A stretch of DNA of 64,000 nucleotides from Liopterus haemorrhoidalis (taxonomy: Eukaryota; Arthropoda; Insecta; Coleoptera; Dytiscidae): NCBI GenBank assembly GCA_963971575.1, contig OZ020611.1, positions 221,456,260 to 221,520,259 of the forward strand, given 5' to 3'. The translations under genes and the position numbers were made by a program. How positions within the stretch are numbered: position 1 is the first letter of the stretch; each line of letters opens with the position of its first letter. The notes below the pieces were generated by a model. The model made no database searches, was not told the origin of the DNA, and saw only the letters and a list, made by a program, of their open reading frames with translations. Positions 22,458-34,109 of the stretch are shown here, in pieces.

Positions 22458-23152
22458 CAGTGGCGAAGGGAAACCCCCGCTTCACTTGCCCTCCCAAAAA
22501 AAAAAAAAATTTTAAAAAAAAAAAATTTTAAAAAAAAAAAATTTTTTTTTTTTTTTAAATATTTAGATAAATCTTCAAAAATACATCAAATTATGTTCTA
22601 TACAAATTTTTGTCCAAGGCTTGGTTTACTTGTTACGAATTAATTATCATGACCATGGAAACGTTACATATAAATATGAAAATATTGAGACTTGGATAAT
22701 TTTAATTAATTTTACAAAAAAATTTCAAAATTTTTCTTTATATCAAAAAACGTCTCAAATAAAAGTTATTAGTTATTGCATTTATAGTAACTTTTGTTCA
22801 ATAAATTAATCTTAAAATCGACACGAGTAAACTCCCATTTCTATTCAAACGATCTTTATAAAATACAATAGGGTTCTTCCCATTTAATAGGAGAATTTTG
22901 TAGTACCAAAACAAATTCTCTAAGTTGAACCGTTCTTGAGTTATCGTGTATACATACAGACACACACACAGACACACAGACACACACATACAGACACACA
23001 CACACACAGACACACACACATACGGACGGCACTTCGAAAATAGGTTTTTTGGATTCCCTGGACCATGAAACGTGGTCATCAGTCAAAATCTCGACATCGA
23101 AATTTTTCGCGATTACAATACTTGCCCCTTATATATTAAGGTCGGGCAAGTA
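22458..23152 (-). repeat. repeat family C, copy 1
   Basis: One end is CAGTGGCGAAGGGAAACC (22458), the other GGTCGGGCAAGT (ending 23152). An ACTTGCCCTCCC near 22482 mirrors the far end. The body holds a long A-rich tract, CAAGGCTTGGTTTAC, the core shared with family B (CGACACGAGTAAACTCCCAT), a CA microsatellite at 22956-23022, and GGACCATGAAACGTGGTCAT. Copy 2 is at 52525-53227 and a partial copy at 44482-44787. No ORF outside the microsatellite. Confidence 0.75.
22956..23022. repeat. (CA)n microsatellite
   Basis: Interrupted CACACACAGA repeats inside family C; the frames across it are not genes. Confidence 0.95.
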
Positions 23153-23490
23153 AAAAATATGTTATTATTTTGCGATTTGTTTTTATTACTCAACTTGGGG
23201 CGCCTCAGAATTTGTTAGTGCTTCAGGCTTCTGGATGACTTAATCCGTCACTGGAGAAATCCATTTGTAAAATTGAAAAAAATTAAGACATTTATTTATT
23301 CCTTACTTATTCAATAAAGACTTAGATACGAAGCAAATGCTGAAAAAATCGCTGTTATTTTTTAATTCAAATTTTATTTTGACTAAATTTACAGAAATTA
23401 TTTAAATTTTGTTTAAAAAAATGAATGGCATACAGCATTCTGTTGGCTCTTACACTTATTAAATACCTACAAAACCCTGAAATGTGTGAA

Positions 23491-24220
23491 AATTCACACT
23501 TGACATCAATTTTTTGAAAAGACGAAGTTACATTATTACTGGGCTTTCGCCTGCTTTGAAATAAATAAATAAAATTTTGGAGATCCCTCTTGCAAGAAGA
23601 AAATAATAAAGAAAATGAGAAGAGATTGAGGAAATGAGTTTAGAGTAAGCATTTATATTGCTTAAATGACAAAATAGCAATTTTGGTTTCAAGAACCATT
23701 TTGTCAATTATGAAGCTAGGGTTTATGATTTTATTCATTTATACAGTGTTGTTTGTTTAGCGAAAATTACGGCCTGTTTTGCTCAGCAAATAAATGCTTA
23801 GTTTGCGTAAATTCCTTTTTGTTACGCTTGTAAATGCAATTAAAATTACAGAAGGTAAGGTTGTATGAATTTTTTATGTTTCTGTGTAAAGTTATAATTA
23901 GGAAATAATTATCTTGTGAATTTAAAAAGTACCTCTGTTGTTATGTGCCACTCTAATGAATTATGCCACTCAATTTTTCATAAACTAAATTTAAACTTTA
24001 CCCTAATAAATTTAATTTAGAACAAAGATTTTAGTTATTAAGATTAATTAAGATTTGTTTTTCAGTTATTTGATATTGTGTACACAAAAAAAAATTATGT
24101 GAAGCTTGAATTTTCGCCTTTCAGGGTTTCACAAGAAAGTTACACATCTCGCCTGTTTAAAGAAATCAATGTATGCTCTAAAAAATATCAAAAAAATTTT
24201 AAAAATTAATTTTGTTGAAA
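23491..24220. other. no gene recognised
   Basis: About 730 bp. A patch at 24095-24180 (TTTCAGGGTTTCACAAG) resembles the 4045-4130 patch, suggesting another low-copy repeat. Confidence 0.4.
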
Positions 24221-25828
24221 ATGGAACGGTCGGAAATTCGCACTATTATGAAGTGTGAGTTCTTACGTGGAATTACGGAATCGCAGACCACGCGAAATAC
24301 TAATAGAGTATTTTTTTTTTTTTTGGACTTAAATAGTGTATTTGGCTCTAGTGTTACTACGCAGCAGACATTATCAAATTGGGTCCCCAAATTTCGTACA
24401 AGTAACTTAAAAACTAAAAAAAAAAGCTGGCCTATCGATCACAGCAGAAATATTCTGCAACCAACTAGACGAAATGATGCAAAAACTTAAAGAAAAACAG
24501 CCTAGATTGGTCAACAGATCGACTCTAGAGATGGGTCGTTCATGAACGAACCGGCTCACTGAGCCGGCTCAGTACACTGACCGAAGTGACACGGTTCACC
24601 AAATTGAAATGAGCCGGCTCACGGCTCACTGCATAGTTTCAAGTTTCAAGGATACGATTGGTCGGGCGATTGTGAACAGTGACCGGAGTGATCCGGATCT
24701 GGATCGATGTCATGTTGAACTTCGCGAGAACTTGGCTTGTAATGTATTATCATAAAGTGTATTTTGTCATCAATTTGTAGGGCAGTTTATTTGAAACTAA
24801 TAGGGTTAGTCTGTATTTTCTTACAACCATACTATATAAAAATATTAAAAATATTGCCCAAATCCCAGATGTCCGATTTATAAGGGCAATAAACATCGCC
24901 ATAAACTTAACACAGTAGGTTTAAAATACAGTAGCTACATAAAGTGAATTGCTTGTTTCAAAAATGTTAGATAAGAGTCGGGGCTAAGCGACGTTCTACC
25001 TTCAACCGGACGACCGGCAACTGACTGACCTGTGTCTCGGGATCATGTTTAAAAGAACCGGCTCTAAGCAAGAGTCGGCTCTAAGCGACGTTCTACCTCT
25101 AAGCTCTAAGCGACGTTCTACCGAACGACCGACCGACCTGTGTCTCGGGATCATGTTTACAAGAACCGGCTCTGAGCAAGAGTCGGTTCTAAGCGACGTT
25201 CTACCTACGACCGAACGACCGACCGACCTGCGTCTCGGGATCATGTTTACAGTTCATATATTGCAAGAATCGGCTCTATGCAAGAGCCGGCTGTAAACGA
25301 CGTTCTACCTACGACCAAACAACTGACCGACCTGTGTCTCGGGATCATATTTACAGTTTATATATTGCAAGAACCGGCTCTAAGCGACTTTCTACCTACG
25401 AACTAACGACCGTCCTGTGTTTCGGAGACATGTTTACTTAACCGGATCATTGAGCCGGATCAATGAACCGGCTCAACAAACTGAACGACCTCCACTGATC
25501 CGGTTCCGCAAACTGAGCCAAAATTCCCATCTCTAATCGACTCCTATCTTATTGCATGATAACGCTAGACCACACACTGCACAAATGACTGTGGCAAAAC
25601 TACAGGAATTGAAGTTAGGAGTTCCAAATTCCTGTAGTAGGAATTGGAGTTGGGACTTTACTATTTCATCCTCCATACTCACCAGACCTAGCCCCCACTG
25701 ACTACCAACTGGCCTTCCAAGAATTCATTGACTCTCGACCGCCAGGGTTTTATATCACCGGCCTGAACAACCTGCCCCTTAAATGGCAAAAGTGTATAGA
25801 CAATATGGGTGCATACTTTGATGAATAA
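24221..25828 (+). pseudogene. mariner transposase, internally deleted and split by a hAT
   Basis: The ATG at 24221 begins MERSEIRTIMKCEFLRGITE, a mariner N-terminus; a T-rich insertion after TRNTNRVF precedes LNSVFGSSVTTQQTLSNW. A deletion then removes the middle of the protein with the first catalytic Asp, joining KTKKK to ITAEIFCNQLDEMMQKLKEK and QPRLVNRST. A 1010-bp hAT sits at 24526-25535. After it come ILLHDNARPHTAQMTV (second Asp) and, after a frameshift, HPPYSPDLAPTDYQL (third Asp), then GLNNLPLKWQKCIDNMGAYF with stop TAA at 25826-25828. Related to the cecropia/Hsmar1-like mariners by sequence style. Inactive. Confidence 0.88.
24526..25535 (+). mobile_element. hAT element, TAGAGATGGG family, copy 1
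   Basis: The 8-bp duplication ATCGACTC lies at 24518-24525 and 25536-25543. The ends TAGAGATGGG and CCCATCTCTA are exact inverted repeats. The subterminal regions are dense in GAGCCGGCTC-type palindromes. The middle (about 24975-25440) holds four or five imperfect tandem units built on AAGCGACGTTCTACC, ACGACCGACCGACCTG and TCTCGGGATCATGTTTA. No transposase is present. A shorter inverted copy is at 56283-56990. Confidence 0.92.
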
Positions 25829-26629
25829 AATAATTCCTTATATTTGTAAGTTATCAACCAACTTTGTCTTTTTTTCTACAAATTTCATCCTTGACGACCT
25901 AATACTAATAGACGACTAAAGATGGTATCAAACAAAGCAGTTTTACTTTCTATTTTCAGTTTTCTTTTCTATTTTACCTTTTCCAATTCTCTTTTAAGTA
26001 AAAACTTTCATTTAAACGAAAATCAAATATAACTTGAGATTCAAAATGACACTGAAGACGAATAAAAAGAAATATATGAAAAAAAAACAGCAAATCTGAG
26101 TTTCAAGACTCCAACAAACATAACTTTTTCCAAGTCTCTACTTTCCATTTTCCTTTAACTTTCTTATAGTGATGTTGAAGTCTGTATTCCGTTTCTATTG
26201 TAAATTTCCATTGTAGAATTCGTCAAAGTGGCTCTTCCTACCTGTATAACGCATTACAGCTTCATTCTGAAATATGAATATGTCACTTTGATGTTATTTT
26301 CAATACATAAAAAAACTTCTTTCGCGCGAACTACACAAATAAATGGAGGCGTCAAATAAGACAGCTAAGCGTACAGCCGCCTACCCTCTCACGCAAAATT
26401 CTCACATATTTAAAATAAAAGTGTTAAAGTCGACAAACAATCTACAACGAAAAGATTGTTACCAAACGCGTTTTTAAGATTCGTATGTACATACAATCAT
26501 AAAATAGAAAAATTTTGAATTTCAGAAATATTTGAATATTGTATTTATTTATATTTATTTATTGAGAACTATCAATATGATAATACATAGACTATTAAGT
26601 CATTAAATGATATTTTATTTTATTTTTAT
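25829..26629. other. no gene recognised
   Basis: About 800 bp of AT-rich sequence downstream of the mariner remnant; no paired ends or coding frame were found. Confidence 0.4.
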
Positions 26630-27893
26630 TTTATTTATTAGGCCAATCCAACAGGACAAAATGTCCCAATTACAGGTTTGGCACTATATATTACACAAAA
26701 TTACAAAAACAAAAAAAATCATCTGTAGTATAAACTTAAGGCTAGAATCTTATTAAAATTACATAAAGAAATTACATAAAGAATTGATGTATAATTAAAT
26801 CAAATTTGAAATTTGCTTTTTAAAACTTACAAGTGACGTGCTGAATATGTCTGGAAAACCAGGAAGATCAGAGTAAAAGTTATACAAAATAGATACTCTA
26901 TTCATACTAGAGTTTAAATAATAGTTAGTTCGAGTTGGTGCCACAGAAAAAAGTTCAAAATTTCTAATTGAGTAGTTAGGTGTCCTTAACGAGATTTTGT
27001 GAACTAGTTCCGAACAATCTACCAAACCATTCATAATCTTGTACAAGAATACTAGATCCGTTGTTTTACGTCGTTTTTCAAGTTGCTGTAAATTAACATT
27101 GAAAGTAGGAAATTTCGATTCATGAAATAAATAAATTTATTTTGTACAGCTTGAATTCTGTTAAGATAGACAAAATACTGTGGGACACAACAAATGGTTG
27201 CAAATTCAAGCTGACTTCTAACCAGCGTTTTATAGAGTGTCATAACAGACAGAGGATTTTGAAAACAGCGGCATGAACGTGTAAGAAAACCTAACATTTT
27301 GTATGCTTTTTTGACTACAGTATCAATATGCACATCAAGTATTAACTTGCTGTCCAGAATGACACCAAGATCTCTAATATTGTCAACAGTGCTAATGGCT
27401 GTACCCCCTATATGATAATTGACATCAAAAAAGCTTCGATTCCTTCCAAATGTAATCTTATGACATTTTTTTAGGTTTAAAGTTAAATTATTATCTAGAC
27501 AATATTGATAGAGTCTATCGAGATCATATTGATGTTTATGACAATCATCGGTATGTCTAATCGGGTAAAAAATTTTCATGTCGTCCGCATAAAATAAATA
27601 TTTGCAGAACTTAAAACATTTTATTATATCATTAATAAACAAATTGAATAACAATGGGGCCAAGTGTGAACCTTGTGGAACACCGGAAGTGCAATGTATC
27701 CACTCAGAACTGAAGCCATTAACGACAACAGATTGCAGTCTATTTGTTAAATATGATGAAAACCATCTTAAAAGATTTCCGTGGACACCACAATTTTGAA
27801 GTTTTCGCATAAGTATTAGATGATCTATTTTATCAAAAGCTTTGCTGTAGTCTGTGTATATTGCATCAACTTGTGAGTAATTTTCCATTGACT
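26630..27893 (-). pseudogene. jockey-like non-LTR retrotransposon, reverse transcriptase part
   Basis: The minus-strand frame 27888-27052 (278 residues) carries the reverse transcriptase palm: VDAIYTDYSKAFDKIDH, SGVPQGSHLAPLLFNLFIND, the catalytic FYADDMKIF, NLTLNLKKCHKITFGR and RDLGVILDSKL. After a break near 27050 the frame continues as LYKIMNGLVDCSELV, NYSIRNFELF and NRVSILYNFYSDLPGF to about 26795. The 3' end is an AATAAAATAAAAT-type repeat tail near 26620-26645. The copy is truncated at about 27893, inside the RT domain, so the endonuclease and ORF1 are missing. This is one of the least decayed coding stretches in the window, but it is not functional. Confidence 0.9.
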
Positions 27894-28120
27894 CTAAAAT
27901 AAAATCGGAATATATATAGATATATATATAACAGTGTTTACATTTACATTATAATTGAAAAATAGAAACAAAAAACAAAAAACACAACAAAAAAGTTTGT
28001 ACCTATAAATTTGCATAACTAAGATATGTTCACATATAAATGTAATTAAGTAGTTAATCTTCAATTCAATATTTTCGACGAAAAGAGTTAAGTGCAATTT
28101 TTGAAATAATTGTATATATT

Positions 28121-28990
28121 TTATTTAATTTTTTTTATATTTACCGACATTTTTATATATTCTGGTAAAGAATTATATTCTCGACATCCTTTAATAAATA
28201 ATGAGTTTGCAGTTATATTTAAGTTCGATTTTTTATATGCGTAGATATTATTCTTAGCGCGAGTGTTATAATTATGTACTTTATAGTTGTATGTTATAAA
28301 GTCACTAAAGTAATTTGATTCCCCCTGAATAATTTTATAAATAAATACGAAAGTGAGAATTTTAATTTTATTTGTCACATTAACTAAATTTAATGTGTTG
28401 AGCATTATGTGAATGGGTGTTAGTCTTCCACACCCAAGAACAATTCTCATGCCTCTGTTCTGAAGCTTTTGCAGGGCCTCAATACTAGAGTTATTAAGTA
28501 AATACAGTACAGTAGCGCAGTAATCAAAATGTGGTTGAATTATTGATTTGAAGATTATGGATTTTGCCCAGCATGTTAAGTGCTTCGATACTCGAGAGAA
28601 AAAATATAATTTCTTTGATATTTTTTTATGTATATAATCAAAATGACTTTTAAATGTTAAGCAAGAGTCCAGCATTAAACCAAGATATTTAATTTCTGTA
28701 ACAAATTCAATATTTTCTACATCCATTTTTAATTTGAATGAAGAGATATCAATTTGAGCTAGTTTATGTTTAGTCGTAATTATCATTGCTTTGTTTTTTT
28801 TTTTTTTGCATTAAGTTTTAATTTATTACATTTGAAATATTGTTCTACTTTATTAAGCTGTATTTGCATACGAGCTAATGTTTCATGTACATTGTTACTA
28901 TTAACTGATAACCATGCATCATCTGCAAATAAGTTTAATAATATTCATCAAGTATTGATATACAAAATACAAGAGGTCATATAGAGCCCT
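28121..28990 (-). pseudogene. CR1/jockey-like non-LTR retrotransposon, RT C-terminal part
   Basis: From about 28990 on the minus strand, degraded QGS and LFADDAWLSV (RT catalytic box) blocks are followed, after frameshifts in an A-run, by a 221-residue open frame (28786-28121). This frame contains VTEIKYLGLMLDSCLTFKSH, QPHFDYCATVLYLL, LQKLQNRGMRIVLG and HNYNTRAKNNIY, the usual order for the RT thumb and C-terminal region of CR1/jockey-type elements. It is 5'-truncated inside RT. The HNYNTR motif also occurs in the LINE at 34330-35435, so the two belong to related groups. Confidence 0.88.
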
Positions 28991-30011
28991 GTAAATCCGC
29001 ACAAAAATATATAACAGTCGTAGATACAACAATTTCTTTGGATTTATTGCGTTTATTAACTTAAAAATAATTATGTATCGCCTTATTTTGCATTTTTGGA
29101 AATATTAGTAAAAATTAACCATGGTAATTTGCCACATTTAAAAACACAGAAGCTTTAATCAAATTTAAAAAAATAAAAATACCTTAACATTTTTGAAATC
29201 GTCATATAACTTTCATCTTTTAATAATAGGATGAATTTAAGAATTTAGTTTTATTATTAAGAACTTATTTTTTTAAATTTGATGATCTTATAGGACTTCC
29301 CTTGTTATTTATTGGTCATATATGTGATAAATTAATCTGTTTAATTATTTCTAAATATCGCTGCTCTAAAATAATAGTGAGATATCTTAAAAAACTAAGT
29401 TTCTGAGATATTGCTATTTAAAGTCTTACATTTTATATAAACTTGGTTTAAGAGTCGAATAATTGTAATTTCCATCTATATTTTTTAAACTATATAATCT
29501 CAGTACGACGTTAGATAGAAAACATATTTCTGGACCAAGTAATATTAATGTCATAAAATTTAAAAAAATTTAGTAGTGTTTTAAAACAGCGATATGCCAA
29601 ATAAGGCGAAACATGTTAGATATTTCCAAACAGACAGCAAATTCTGTGCGGATTGTGCAGATATTTTTACGGATGCGGATTTTATATTTACAAAGGCTAC
29701 GGATGCCGATCGGAAGCGAATCCTGTCTATGCGGATGCAGATCGGATGTATTGTTAAATAATAATGTATGAAGATGAAGTAAGCAGCGAGGCTGACGAGG
29801 AGGTATAGGAAGTGACAAAGAAAATAGTATTAGAACTCTTGCCGCAAAAGTCAAGAGAAAGGTATAATATATGTATATAATAATATATTGTGTAACAGTC
29901 AACTCTTTGTTCAAAGGAGGAATTAATTTTAATACTTTAAATAATTGTCAAATAACAATTAATTACAAAAAATAAACTTAAATATGTAGTATTATTTAAT
30001 TTATATTGACC
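28991..30011. other. no gene; low-confidence transposase-like patch
   Basis: About 1 kb. At 29766-29870 the plus strand reads a short peptide (KKIVLELLPQKSRERYN) that resembles N-terminal parts of tyrosine-recombinase-type transposon proteins. It is too short to call, and the upstream ATGCGGATGCGGAT-like repeats (29665-29745) are unassigned. Confidence 0.3.
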
Positions 30012-30057
30012 AATCGGAAAATACTTTCTGCGCTAGAGCGGAAAGTATTTTTCGATT
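30012..30057. repeat. 17-bp-arm hairpin
   Basis: AATCGGAAAATACTTTC pairs with GAAAGTATTTTTCGATT across a 12-base loop. Confidence 0.75.
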
Positions 30058-30174
30058 TGATTGCCTTGGATACAAAACACTCCGGAGCAAACACCAATTC
30101 TCCACTTTGCTATGGCAACAGAAAACGATAGCTTCTGATAGGTGAGTAGAAAAAACAATTAATTGAGTAGTTTA

Positions 30175-30324
30175 TTTTGAAAGTGGGGCAAGTCCATTTT
30201 TGAAAAAATCGAGTTAATGATAATAGTGGATATAACTTAGTATGATATTTTGGTTATGTTCCCCTTAAATTAAACCCTTAAATTTCTTATTACAACAAAA
30301 AATGGACTTGCCCCACTTTCAAAA
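30175..30324. mobile_element. 150-bp MITE with TA target duplication
   Basis: TTTTGAAAGTGGGGCAAG and onward is inverted almost exactly at the other end (CTTGCCCCACTTTCAAAA), giving arms of about 27 bp. TA flanks both sides (30173-30174 and 30325-30326). The size and TA duplication fit a Tc1/mariner-type MITE. Confidence 0.8.
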
Positions 30325-30393
30325 TAAATGGCTCGGTTCTAATTTTCCCAATTACTTCTCAGTACCTTAAGATTGGAATTCAAAATTATGTAT

Positions 30394-31125
30394 ATGCCGA
30401 ATACAGAAGTTTGGGCTCAAGCTAATATTGTTAGTATTGAAGCTATGCTACACCAAAATCAGATACGGTTAATTGGACACGCCATAAGAATGGCAGATAC
30501 TAGGTTACACAAAAGATTACTGTACTCATAGTTGAAAGGAATCGGGAGATGTGTAGGCGCTCCAATCAACACTAGAAAGTCAAACAAGAAAAATGACCTC
30601 AAATTGTGTCAGCTGTTCAGTCCAGGCTGGCAAAAGAAACCCCTATATCGAAATAATTGGCGCAATCTAGTGACCAACGGAATACAGCAGTACGAACGGA
30701 CATCTATAGAATGTGCCGCACTAGTACGCAATAAACGCAAATCCAGACTCCAAACGCTGTTGCCTGATTCTGCCTATAATTATCTCTATGTTAGTTGTGG
30801 CAGAATCCCGAGGGAGCCTTACAAAAGATTTAAGGGTTCCGTATTAGGTAAAAATATTCTTAAAATATGCAGTTTAACGAACTACCCCTAGGAACAAGCA
30901 CCTACAAAACGTCCAGCTTCGAGAAAGTTGATCTCTGAAGCAATAATTATCTTTGAGAAGAACAGGATCGAGCGTGTAGAAATCACTAGAAAGAGAAGAA
31001 AACAACGTGCTCAAAGAATATCGAACACAGAAGCTGACCATTTTTGTTGCATATGCCGAAGACTTTTCACTTCACGTATCGGGCTCTACAGCCATGAACG
31101 ATCTCATTCGCGTAGGACTTTATAG
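30394..31125 (+). pseudogene. non-LTR retrotransposon 3' end with C-terminal zinc finger
   Basis: One frame with two in-frame stops (30529-30531 and 30889-30891) encodes a LINE C-terminus: ANIVSIEAMLHQNQIRLIGH, AIRMADTRLHKRLLYS, then a less conserved part, a helical RKRRKQRAQRISNTEADHF, and the finger CCICRRLFTSRIGLYSHERS ending at TAG 31123-31125. The finger (Cys-X2-Cys, then His-X4/5-His within SRIGLYSH) matches the tail of the LINE at 12041-13010, and the following sequence (CATGGTTGGGTATATA) matches its 3' UTR (GGGGTTGGATATATA), so both are one family. Confidence 0.82.
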
Positions 31126-32029
31126 TAGCTATAAACAAAGCACAGTCATCGACTTTTGACATGGTTGGGTATATATATTTGTGACGTATAAAATGTCCGT
31201 ATCCAGAATTAGCTTCTTAAATCATAAACAAGACTGGTCTCGTCGAAATTTGTGAAATATTGTCACAGAGTGAATTCAAGAACGGAATCTTTTCTACAAA
31301 ATTTATTATATAATATTAATTTACATCAGAATACAATTATTTGTCAGAATGGCTACTGGTGTTGTCCGTTAGAAGCTGATGTAAGTCCCGTTCTTGCCCC
31401 GGCTTCTCTAGTATCGGTCGAATCACCCCAGGTATCCGCACGAGGCGAACTCATGGAGAAGCCTTGTACGCGACACTCACATCTCGTGTTGGCGACTTCG
31501 ACAGCTGGGCTGGTCCTTGAGCAACGTGCTCACAAGAATGACTTCTGCTTGACTACCAAGAAAGACTAACTTAGACTCTATTCCCTAAGACCATTTTATA
31601 ACTCTTAACCAGGACACTATGGCATCAGATCCTACATCAATTGTTTTGGAAACATTATTCATTTGTGTAATTGTTGGCAGCAATTAAAGATCATAGTCAT
31701 CACAACTGAATAATGTTTATCAACACATTAGAATGTAGTTCTAATGTGTTAACTTATGTTGACAAACACGCAACACTCTGCACATTCTTTAATTCCCAAA
31801 ACCATACGTCAGCAACCTTGACCTACACGGCTTAAAAGCCGCTCAAGGAATTGGGACATTTAGAACACAATTATACCATAATTGTGAAAATATGTTTAGC
31901 TTAGGACTCAATCTATGTATAACATCAAATTCTGTTTGGTTTACTATATTTGCATGCTGAATGCATATACATATACATATATATGACCAGAATATGATTC
32001 CATTTTAATAGAAAACAAAAATCAGCATT
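31126..32029. other. no gene; unassigned GC-richer block
   Basis: The block at 31370-31570 is richer in GC than its surroundings and holds a 105-residue frame without recognisable homology. A small hairpin (ACACATTAGAAT/TTCTAATGTGT) lies at 31722-31748. It could be part of an LTR or an old LINE; I could not show either. Confidence 0.35.
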
Positions 32030-32086
32030 CTGCAAGGGCCCCAAAAAAATTTAGACAGAGGCCCCACATAAATTTATCCGCCACTG
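32030..32086 (-). mobile_element. solo hAT-like terminus
   Basis: The reverse complement begins CAGTGGCGGATAAATTTATG and continues TGGGGCCTCTG, a common hAT subterminal pattern. No partner end was found. Confidence 0.5.
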
Positions 32087-33546
32087 CACATAGAATACAG
32101 CAAGATGAAGAACTTATGTGAGTATGGCCAAAAGTCAAAATAAAATGCCCAGGAAGTGAAAAATAGAACCTTAATTTCATAAAATAATTTTAGGGAGGCC
32201 ATATTTTTAGCCTATTTAAAATTCTACATGGATTTATAATTATATTTAACGATATTCACTTTTTTGTAATTTGCATGTTAATTAAAATTTTGCTTTGTTA
32301 CACCTATGCAACTTTGTATTTCAGTTATAATGAATTCCAGTAACAAATATGAACGAATTTATGTATGTTTGTATCTAGTTCTACTCCTGTCACAGTAACA
32401 TTACAATAGAATTACATTATTTCGTAAATAAGATTAATAAAATATGTTTATTTGTTATTTGATTATAATTATTTAGGAGGCTTGATAAAAAAATACATTT
32501 ACGCATAGCTGAATCGAAACTGTTTGTTTACATCTTAGTTACCATGACTGAAACAATAATTTTCCGCCCGGAGGCCTTAAAAAAAAAAAAAAATCACGGT
32601 CTTATAAACGAATTATATTAAGTTTTATAGCGTTCTTTTTACTGATGGGGGTCAACCCAAATAAAGCTTCATGAGTAATTTTATCATCGATACTTCTTCT
32701 GAAATTGCCACTATTGCCTCAGAATCGTTTAAATGATTCTCCATTTTTAATATGTCGATGTTTCGTCATACACACCAAAAAGTTTAACATATTCTGGGTT
32801 ATCAAATCCGTGGTTTTTTGTTACCTGCTTTTTTTGAGGTGCGCGTAACACCTGTCAATTACAAAAGAAGTTCCGGTTCTTCATTGTTCCTCAATTAATT
32901 GTTCGCATACTTAAATAATCATTTGTAGAGCATCGTCTTCCGTCTTCTCCTAAAGCTGGCCATACACTATCGCTCTAGTCGGATATCATCCATTTGGATG
33001 ACGTCCGAACGTCGACGTCCATCCATTTACCCATGACGTTACTAATATTTTTAATAGCTTTTATATTTGATTAACTCTCTTACACATATGAAAACATCTA
33101 TAATTGATTTTGGTTGCACATTTGGATATATAATGGCCCCTTGACTTACAAACTTAATTTATTCCTGATTGCGGTTCCTATCTTAAAAAGTATGTATTTA
33201 GAAACCGAATATTTCATAATATCTTATGGGAAATTAATTAATCCGTTCCCAGATTTAAAAATCACAAATATCATCCAAAATATTTAAAAGAAAACTATTC
33301 TCAACTAAATGAAGTAAATGCGAAGAAATGGAGTATTGAGAAGGAGCATTTTTTCACTATAAGTTTGCAATTTGTATACCATCACATACTAATTTTTATT
33401 TATGAAATGTTCTGTTTTACATAATATTAGTATGAAATTCATCTTACATTAAATTGTAAAAAAGAACAACTTTCTTGTGTCTGGTTTTGTGGTTCAGAAG
33501 TTCACAATTTGTTGCTTGTAGTAGTATCCTTTTAATAGCCTGTTTC
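32087..33546. other. no gene recognised
   Basis: About 1.46 kb, AT-rich. GGCCATACACTATCG near 32957 followed by GACGT-rich sequence is unassigned. Confidence 0.4.
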
Positions 33547-33548
33547 TA

Positions 33549-33878
33549 TAGTGCGTTCGAAGGTGAGTTTGCAGTATAGCTCTTATGGAAAATGGGAGCG
33601 GTGTTGCCAAATGTTGTAAAAGTGTCAAATGTGTCAATTATAATAATATGAAAAACTCGTATGATTTACAAAAATCAACTCTTATAAAACTCAAAATAAC
33701 AGTCAACAAAAACAAATGGCCATTTGTAGAATACTGCGTCTTCACAGATCAGCGCGTTTTAGAGCTGGCAACGTCGACAAGCAAGAAAAGGATAGTGTCA
33801 TTGTGTAAACCCATTAGAGAGTATGAAAAAGAACTACTCCATATGCCCTGTACTGCAAACTCACCTTTGAACGCACTA
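33549..33878 (+). mobile_element. 330-bp MITE with about 28-bp inverted ends
   Basis: The left end TAGTGCGTTCGAAGGTGA is inverted at the right as TCACCTTTGAACGCACTA; the arms extend through GTTTGCAGTA with one mismatch. TA lies on both sides (33547-33548 and 33879-33880). A 98-residue frame (33585-33881) fills the interior and ends at the TAG formed across the right flank. It contains several Cys residues but no domain I can name. Confidence 0.75.
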
Positions 33879-34109
33879 TAGTACTAGGGAAAAGAGTTAA
33901 AAAAGTATAATGTAAACTGGCTTTAATTCATTTGAAAAGAAAAACATCACGGTTCATATCTAGAGGTCAAAATAGGATATGAAAATAATTTGTACCTCGA
34001 AAAGTACGTATGTCGAGTGGTTTGTAGGTCGAAATACCCCTGTATTAGCAAAATTTATTGAGCCACAATTAGTATTCGGTTACAACGAATTATAAAATTT
34101 GAACCCTTT

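Larger units (their letters stand above)
22338..23253. mobile_element. non-autonomous hAT element with perfect 8-bp TSD
   Basis: GAGAAATC at 22330-22337 is repeated at 23254-23261. The element begins CAGTGGAGGAATACC and its right end reverse-complements to CAGTGACGGATTAAG. The 8-bp duplication and CAGTG ends identify hAT. It is 916 bp with no transposase frame. A copy of repeat family C fills most of the interior. Confidence 0.85.
21556..23490 (+). mobile_element. repeat family A, copy 2, interrupted by a hAT
   Basis: Left-truncated: it joins the family at the TTTTTGAAAAATCAATTTT block and continues through GAAGGGTTGATCTAAAAATC, GCTCAACAGGAATTTATGG and TCCGGAAACATACGAGAGG. After the hAT insertion at 22338-23253 it resumes with GATACGAAGCAAATGCTGAA and ends at the right-end signature ACCTACAAAACCCTGAAATG. 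No ORF is present. Confidence 0.7.

Noticed and set aside
22798..23086. Two minus-strand frames rich in Val-Cys repeats
   Set aside because: They are translations of the CA microsatellite in family C and have no independent support.
31250..31870. An LTR retrotransposon terminus
   Set aside because: No paired LTR, primer-binding site, polypurine tract or gag/pol frame could be found.
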